Source: Lycorma delicatula (lineage: Eukaryota > Arthropoda > Insecta > Hemiptera > Fulgoridae). From it: a stretch of 64,000 nucleotides of DNA. The stretch spans positions 198,102,034 through 198,166,033 of the forward strand of contig NC_134456.1 in the NCBI RefSeq assembly GCF_047948215.1. Direction: 5' to 3'. Numbering within the stretch: the stretch's first letter is position 1; the number at the start of each line of letters is the position of its first letter. The notes beneath the pieces are model-generated. The model was not told where the DNA came from and did not search any database. It saw only the letters and a program-made list of their open reading frames with translations. This document shows, in pieces, positions 57,640-64,000 of the stretch. Both the position numbers and the translations under genes were made by a program.

Positions 57640-58020
57640 CCTTATTTATCATTGTGAATGTCAATAAGCGGCAATATCTCTTAGGATTCGTTGAAAAAAA
57701 TCGCAGTCTTGAGCACTGGCGTCGATTAAACTTAAACGATTCAAGCAGTGTTCTGCAGGTGTTACAGTCAATTTTATTCCGTTGTTTTACCGATCTCCAA
57801 GTTACTATCGTTTGAGCACGAGCTCCTCTTTTCTGGTAAAAGAAATTTTCCGAGTGGTTGACCGTTTAATGGTCATAATTATTCGGTAGGTTTCAAATGC
57901 GTTCCACTCGTCTGAAATAATTATCGTTCTGACCGAATATAATTCGCTATGAGAGGCACGTTTCTGTACTTCTGTCCTGCAGAGTGACCAGAAAACATTT
58001 TTTAGGTTCACGGCAGATAC
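57640..58020 (-). pseudogene. Merlin-superfamily (ISXO2/IS1595-like) transposase relic
   Basis: The minus strand reads SVRTIIISDEWNAFETYRI (57960-57890), the IISDEW block of DDE transposases of the IS1595/ISXO2 type. After a one-base frame change it reads YDH-TVNHSENFFYQKRGAR and AQTIVTWRSVKQRNKID (about 57870-57780), which fits the TVNHS..FV.P.TG.HT..IE..W pattern. A tail NTCRTLLESFKFNRRQCSRL follows (57760-57690). Only this C-terminal third is present, with a frameshift and a stop, so it is dead. In animals this transposase type is carried by Merlin DNA transposons; terminal repeats were not found. Confidence 0.7.
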
Positions 58021-58069
58021 TGCTTAAACTCAATCAATTTATCAATCGGCAATGTTAGGAAGTATGTTA

Positions 58070-58585
58070 AATTAAGGATGCAAGATTCGTGGACAATCAT
58101 GAAAAAAAATTGAAAAAACTTTAGGAGTTATAATAAGGCAAGTAAAAAAAAAATTGTTGAATTTCGGGGCTCCCTAAACTCAAGGAGAAGCATTCAAGTA
58201 AAATTAATTTTCAAAAAAATAATCCCTAAGGAGAAGTAATAAATTTAAAAAATGACTTTTTAAAATTGTTTAAAATTACAAAGATACAGCCATAATTCTA
58301 AATAAACAAAATTTTATTTTTCTAGGAAGGGGATGAAATTTTTGGGCTAATTTGTTTGTTTTTTCAAGAAATATTTAGGAGTAAGGGTTATCAAGAAATT
58401 AAGATTTTTAAAGCAAAGGGTAACTTGCGAGATGGATTTAAATTTAAAATATTGTTTTTTTAGATTATAAAAGATATTTTTTTTATTACCACAGACTATT
58501 GGAGTAGGATGGGCAAACCATTTCTATTATTGTTTAAACGCCCACTGTATTAGAAAATACAATTGGCAAATTTGTATTAAATTTG
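58070..58585. other. AT-rich stretch, nothing recognised
   Basis: Simple A/T runs and a repeated AA(C/T)CCCTAAGGAGAAG-like phrase. No gene. Confidence 0.45.
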
Positions 58586-58589
58586 TGCT

Positions 58590-60445
58590 TCCTCACCTGC
58601 ATTGCGCAGTAATTCTGCAGGTATCCTGTCTATCCCAGGGGCCTTTCTACCATTCAAATCTTTTAATGCTCACTTAAATTCAGATCTCAGTATTGTATCT
58701 CCTTTTTCGTCTTCTTCAACCTCCTCTTCTTCCTCTATAACACCAGTTTCTAATTCAATTCTTCTGTATAACTCTTATATATATTCCACCCACCTATCAA
58801 CCTTTTCTTTCACATTATAAATCAGTGTATCATCTTTATTTAACACATTATTAGATTTTAATTTATGTATCACAAAATTCTCCTTAACTTTTCTGCATGC
58901 TCTGTCTATTTTACTAATGATCATTTCTCTTTTCACTTCTGAACACTTTTCTTTAATCCACTCTTCTTTCACTAATTTCCACTTCCTGTTTAGAGTAACT
59001 GTCGATAGTTTCTTTTACCTTCTTCATCACTACCATTCTTATACTTTCTACTTCATTCATCAGCTTCAATATATCCTTTGATATCAAAGGTTTTCTACCA
59101 GTACTCTTTGTTCCGTCTAAGTTCGCTTCTGCTGATTTAAGAATTTCCTTTTTAACATTCTTCCATTCTTCTTCTATATTTTCTACCTTACCTTTATTAG
59201 ACCTCTTGCGATGTCCTCCTCAAAAATCTACTTTACCTCCTCTTCTTCAACCTTCTCTAAATTCCACTGATTCACTTTTTCTTCAGGTTTTTAGACATCA
59301 ATCTACATTTCATTACCACTAGATTATGGTCACTATCAATGTCTGCTTCAGGATAAGCTTTGCAGTCGACAAGTTGATTTCTAAATCTTTGTTTAACCAT
59401 GATATAATCTATCTGATACCTTGCACTATCTCCTGGCTTTTTCATTGTGTACATTCTTCTATTATGATTTTTAAACTGGGTGTTGGCAATTACTAAATTA
59501 TACTTTGTGCAAAACTCTATAAGTCGGTCCCCTCTTTCATTCCTTTTGCCCAGCCCGTATTCACTACTATATTTCCTTCCTTGCCTTTTCCAATGCTTGC
59601 ATTCCAATCTCCAACTATTATTAAATTTTCATCTCCTTTTACGTGTTTAATTGCTTCATCAATCTCTTCGTACACACACTCTACCTCATCATCATCATGG
59701 GCGCTTGTAGGCATATAGACATAAACAATCGTTGTCGGTTTAGGTTTTGATTTTATCCTTATTACAATGATTCTATCGCTATGCGTTTTTAAATACTCTA
59801 CTCTCTTCCATATCTTCTTGTTTATTACGAAACCTACTCTTGCCTGCCCTTTATTTGAATCTGAGTTCATTATTCTAAAATCACCTGACCAATAGTCGTT
59901 TTCTTCTTCCCACCGAACCTCGCTAATTCCTACTACATCTAAATTTAACCTATCCATTTCCCTCTTTTAAGTTTTCTAACCTACCAATCTTTGTTGGACT
60001 TCTAAAATTCCACGCTCCAACTCATAGAATGTTATTTTTTAATTTTCTGATGACCCCTTCCTTAGTAATCCCCACCCAGAGATCTGAGTGGGAGGTTAGT
60101 TTACCTTTGCAATATTTTACCAAGGAAGGCGCCTCCATCTTTGTTACATGGAACTGCAGAAAGCTACATTTACTTGTAAAAAAAACAGCTATAGTTTTCC
60201 ATTGCTTTCAACTGTGCAATTCTCAGAAGACTGATTGATATTCATATGGCTGTTTAAGCCCTCCTCACCTACGCTCTTAATAACTACTGAAAGAGCTGCT
60301 GCCCTCTTTCAGGAATTATTCCTTAGTCTGGCTCTCAACAGATACCTCTTTGATATGGTTGCACCTGCGATCCAGCTACTCTGTATGACTGAGCACTCAG
60401 TCTCCTCACCATTGGCAAGGTCTCATGATTCATAGAGGGAGATAG
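58590..60445 (-). mobile_element. RTE-type LINE, copy D: 5' half only
   Basis: The minus strand runs from the 5' untranslated region (60445 down to about 59960; begins CTCCCTCTATGAATCATGAG) through the N-terminal endonuclease missing from copy A (MDRLNLDVVGISEVRWEEEN at 59957; FVINKKIWKRVEYLKTHSDR; VYVYMPTSAHDDDEV; GDWNAS). It then frameshifts, continues through DYIMVKQRF, SDHNLVV and the charged linker, and stops abruptly in the GIDRIPAELLRNAG region at 58590. Everything 3' of this (reverse transcriptase motifs A to C and the tail) is missing. It supplies the N-terminus needed to define the full element. Confidence 0.85.
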
Positions 60446-60519
60446 TAACTAAAAGATATATATAATAAATTGGTTTTTTATCAATTGGTGTTTGCCAACA
60501 AATGTATTTAACTTGTTCA

Positions 60520-61220
60520 AAGTAGTAAGTTTTTTTTTGCAGAAGTTGGATCTGAATAATTTGAATTTCTATGTGATATCTCCACATTTATATGAGTTAC
60601 AATTTTATTTGCTATTAAGGATTTAATGAATAAGCCAAAAGGGAGTTTCAGAATTCTTGGCATTATTGTTAAGCTTTTGTCTGTAATGAATATTATTCTG
60701 CCTAGTTACTCTAGAAAATTGTGCTTTTGGACTTGAAGACCATACATAGCCATTTTTACCTCTCAAAGTTGTTTGCTCCGAAATGCAATATTTCTATGCC
60801 ATTCCAAAGAAGCGAAGTTTGCATTAGTTGCTTCTCTAGTCTAGCATGTGGTATTTTCTGAAAATCTAATTAACCCTACTATTTCATCAGGATCAACTTC
60901 CATATTGGAATTTCTGTCAGATGAAGTTGAACTTTCTCTATCTGAAGGAATATAATCCTCATCACTACTACTACCATCTACATCAACTGTCATAAATGTT
61001 TCTAATTGAAGGTTACTTTCATTGACTTGGGATTGGAAGCTAGAATCCTTCTGACTGGAATCTGCAATATCAGTTATTATTATAGGCCTAAAATTAATGT
61101 CTTTTGACTAGAAGGTAAAGATACATCATCACCTCTAATTTCGCCATAAGTAGACTCATTTAGATGTACTGGAAATACCTCTTCAGAATCAGTTTCAATA
61201 TCTTTTTCAACTCCTCAATT
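60520..61220 (-). pseudogene. piggyBac transposase relic, N-terminal part
   Basis: The minus strand reads SEEVFPVHLNESTYGEIRGD (61190 down), then, with breaks, an acidic Ser/Asp-rich stretch (MTVDVDGSSSDEDYIPSDRE, then SSTSSDRNSNMEVDPDE; about 60990-60890) as in the N-termini of piggyBac and PGBD proteins. Then come LRGKNGYVWSSSPKAQFSRV and, after breaks, PFGLFIKSLIANKIVTHIN (about 60655-60600), matching the start of the piggyBac transposase core. The catalytic aspartates downstream are absent, and the CCCT terminal repeats were not found. Several stops and frameshifts are present. Confidence 0.55.
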
Positions 61221-61549
61221 GAATAGAAGATTAGAGGATCAAGGGATCGCCTGGCGGGGTAATTCACAACAAAAAACAAATTCTGGAAACTCACGTCATC
61301 TGAGAGGCGAATGCTTAAGAATCTAGGGTTAAATATTGGGGACAATGATTCTGGGTAGAAAGTAATGGGGAGCACAAACAGGGTAATGTTAATAAAAAAT
61401 ATATAAGTAAAAAACAATAATTGATTAATCTAGACTGATGTAATAGTTAAGATAACGTATTTATTGTGCAAAGTGATTATACAACTTTACTTAAAAAGAA
61501 CAAATTTACGGAGAGAATGAGAGCAAAAAATAAGAATAAATCTCGCACG

Positions 61550-62125
61550 ACCTTGCGTTTACGAAGGATTAGAGTACAATTTTACATACGTTGTATGGTT
61601 TCAAATTAGGGCGGCCTTGAACACCTGTTTTATTGTGAGTAGAAAGTAAACATGCTTCCGTTCGCTTAACGTTTTTGACAGTTACTTTTTTTGAGCCACA
61701 CCCCTCAAATTTTAATTTAAATCATTTTAAGAATCATTATCAAATACCACAAAAATATAACCAGTTGCATTTATTGTTGATATTATAAAAGGGATTTGTA
61801 AAAGAAAAAAAAAGAAGTTATAATGAGGCTTATAAAATAAAATTATTGTTTGTATTAGCTAAACTACAACAGCCATTTCTTTACAAAAATATTGAAAATA
61901 AAACTGAAATTTTTTAATATAAGTGTGAAAATTTACCATCTTGATTACTCGTTATTGTTGTATAAGAACATTTTACGAAATTTATTAATTTTATTATTGC
62001 GAATTGTAAATTTGGTAGTACTGCACCAAAATGGTGTTTGGTTTATGCGGGTGTTTCTCGGGATTTAAGATTTTTATCGATTTATAGTTAAGTGAAAGAT
62101 TACATAAAATGTCCTCAAGACGGTA
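61550..62125 (+). promoter_or_regulatory. CpG-richer segment, possible promoter and 5' exon
   Basis: CpG is more frequent here (61550-61680 and 61975-62125) than in the surrounding DNA. It ends with an ATG at 62109 followed by four codons and a good splice-donor match (G|GTACGTGA at 62123). This could be the 5' end of a gene lying right of the window, but no downstream exon is visible, so this is speculative. Confidence 0.25.
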
Positions 62126-62365
62126 CGTGAAATTGAAATTGTTACTTTTGAACTGGAATTCAAGTTTTTTTGCATGCTATTTATTAAATTAATATAAATG
62201 TATCAGCATCTTGAACAGCTGTTTTGATGTGATTACTGTTCCGTGAGGAATTCTATTTTTAATCTTAGAAATAGAAAACCTCCTGCAGTGATTTACTTCT
62301 GTAATAAAATTAAATAATTTTTAAAACTACCAGCTTCAGCTAGTGCTGATTTTTATGTCTTAGTC
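62035..62365. repeat. Direct repeat, copy 1 (see 63545-63845)
   Basis: It begins GGGTGTTTCTCGGGATTTAAG and is collinear with the second copy, through AAAGATTACATAAAATGTCC, GGAATTCTATTTTTAATCTT and TGATTTACTTCTGTAATAAA. Confidence 0.85.
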
Positions 62366-63540
62366 TCAATCTAATTCGCCGATTAAATATATTATTTGAA
62401 TTATATATTGACACAAAGTAAAAGATTCATTAATTTGGTTTAATAAGTTTTGTTATCCCCTCAAGTAACACTTGATCATTGAAGTTTTGATAATTGCAGG
62501 GTGTAAAACATTCCTGATCTTATTTGTGTAAATAATTCATCTATAAGTCTGGTATTTTTAAAACCATTTGAGGTTAACTTGTATCTTTCAAAGTTGCTTC
62601 AGATTTATTCAAGTTCCTAGTTAGTAATTTTTATTCAGAAAGTACCAATGTTAGGTTTAATCTAAAATTCATTGCCAGAACATTTTGATGATTCAACAAT
62701 AATAATAATAATAATAAGCTACATCAATGACATCATCTTTAAGTGTTCTTAGACAAGGTAGTAGAATACTAAAACAGTTTTTCACAAAATGAGAGAATTG
62801 TTTTGTTTTTGTGATAAACATCTTTTTCTGGTTACTGTAATAACCTGTTGTAGGGAAGTTTAACAAAATGTCAAAAGTTTTAAAACTGAGCTATGTTATC
62901 CCTTAAAAGATATACATAAACATTTATTTTAGTATTTATGTATAATTTTATTAACCCTCTTATAAGTGGTCTGATGAGAGTGACATACATATTAATTGTT
63001 GACATTTTATTGTACAGTTGCCGCTTAATATTGTTTATGTTGAAATCTAAGAACTGATTTTGCAATGACATGTCAGACCCTCTGTTATTGTATTAATAAT
63101 CTTTTATTACAATGATTTGCAGTGGCTTAATGCTTTACTCAACTAGGAGTAAGGATCCAGTGAAAAACATAGTGGATTCTTTGAAGTTGTACTGACTTTT
63201 AGAAACTCATATGTAGTTTAAGTGGAGTGCAGTTTAGACCCTTCCCTTCAACCACACTTCACTTTATCAAATTTTCTAAAATTTTTCAAATTAGTTTTTA
63301 ATTCGTTTTTTCCCAAAAATTGTTTCTCCATCAATTACATGATTTATCATCAAGATCTGTTGTTCTACCTGATAATAGCCCCCTAAGCCACTGCTCTCTC
63401 CATTCATTTCTGTCCCAAGCCTTTTTTATCGCTTTATATTTTCCGTCTTCACCTTGTCTATAAACTTAAAATTTCTTCCTTGCTTCCTTTCTTCTTCTAT
63501 TGACCCTTCAATTTAGTTGTAAAAACTCCACTCTCTAACT
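62366..63540. other. AT-rich stretch between the direct repeats
   Basis: It contains a short (AAT)n run at 62697-62716 and a T/C-rich block at 63240-63500. No gene recognised. Confidence 0.45.
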
Positions 63541-63544
63541 GGAT

Positions 63545-63845
63545 GTATTGTGTGGGTGTTTCTTGGAATTTAAGATTATTATCGATTTATAAGTGAAAGA
63601 TTACATAGAATGTCCTCAAGATGGTACATGAAATTGAAACTGTTAGTTTTAAACTGGAAATTTAAGTTTTTTGCATGCTGTTTGTTAAATTAATGTAAAT
63701 GTAACAGCTGTTTTTTTGTGTGATTACTGTTCTGTGAGGAATTCTATTTTTAATCTTAGAAATAGAAAACCTCCTCCTGTAGTGATTTACTTCTGTAATA
63801 AAATTAAACAGTTATTAAAACTACAAACTTCAGTTAATGCTGATT
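63545..63845. repeat. Direct repeat, copy 2 (see 62035-62365)
   Basis: Same order of words as copy 1, with substitutions and small indels (copy 2 lacks the CATCTTGAACAGCTG insert form). Both copies keep the ATG and GGTA[C]-type donor-like site; both also share a 27-codon ORF starting at that ATG. Confidence 0.85.
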
Positions 63846-64000
63846 GTTTCCAATCGGCTTCCTTTTTTTTGGTGGACTTCCTGCATTAATGCCGTTTGTT
63901 ATTTAATCCTGTTCATTATTTTGTTATTCCTCTCTTTATTTGTTCAGCTTACTTTCATACCCAAATTTGCTCAAACCAATCGTCTCCTTCCTCATCAAAC

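Overview
This window is AT-rich insect nuclear DNA, probably hemipteran. It holds the 3' part of one spliced host gene with very large introns, buried in transposable elements of at least seven superfamilies. Signs of an animal genome are the GT-AG exons of an insect sugar transporter, mariner, hAT, Merlin and piggyBac relics, RTE-, R1- and I/Jockey-type LINEs, tRNA-derived SINEs and long dinucleotide repeats. No bacterial, viral or organellar genes were seen. The order within Hemiptera is an inference and was not tested. The host gene is on the + strand. Six exons (442-577, 10891-11070, 15716-15921, 26633-26971, 35696-35952, 44974-45235) join in frame to give 459 residues and a stop codon of an MFS sugar transporter resembling facilitated trehalose transporter Tret1. 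It carries the family motifs between TM2-TM3, TM4-TM5 and after TM6, the PW...SEVFP block, and the PETEGRT tail. Only the first coding exon(s) and promoter lie outside, to the left. The five complete introns are 4.6-10.7 kb. A TA-flanked mariner begins 16 bases after the stop codon. Intron 1 (578-10890) holds two relics of a multicopy arthropod gene family of unknown function, a Cys-rich relic, a tandem repeat and a ZBED5/SCAND3-like hAT. Intron 2 (11071-15715) has an unclassified dispersed repeat and an unrecognised coding-like relic split by a SINE with a 13-bp target duplication. Intron 3 (15922-26632) has a foldback element, two SINEs with target duplications, a hAT relic, an R1-type LINE, a full-length mariner with broken transposase, and a young 5'-truncated RTE LINE with an intact 844-aa ORF. 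Intron 4 (26972-35695) has a second dispersed-repeat copy, an old RTE relic, a SINE, a foldback, a second mariner-type element and an RTE copy with an internal deletion. Intron 5 (35953-44973) has a small inverted-repeat element and two head-to-tail I/Jockey-type LINEs, one ORF1-only. Downstream of the gene (46178-64000) there is a featureless AT-rich stretch, two more RTE pieces, a 107-bp (GT)n tract, an array of 2.1-kb tandem units (two full, one partial) with a perfectly identical 360-bp block, a Merlin relic, a 5' RTE copy, a piggyBac N-terminal relic, and a duplicated ~300-bp segment with a possible 5' exon. The transporter is the only intact host gene that I can support. I found no convincing new multi-gene system. 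The strongest unusual signals are the mariner at the gene's 3' end, the same arginine codon turned into a stop in three unrelated mariner copies, the tandem array with its identical block, and the cluster of nested inverted repeats in the R1-type LINE.
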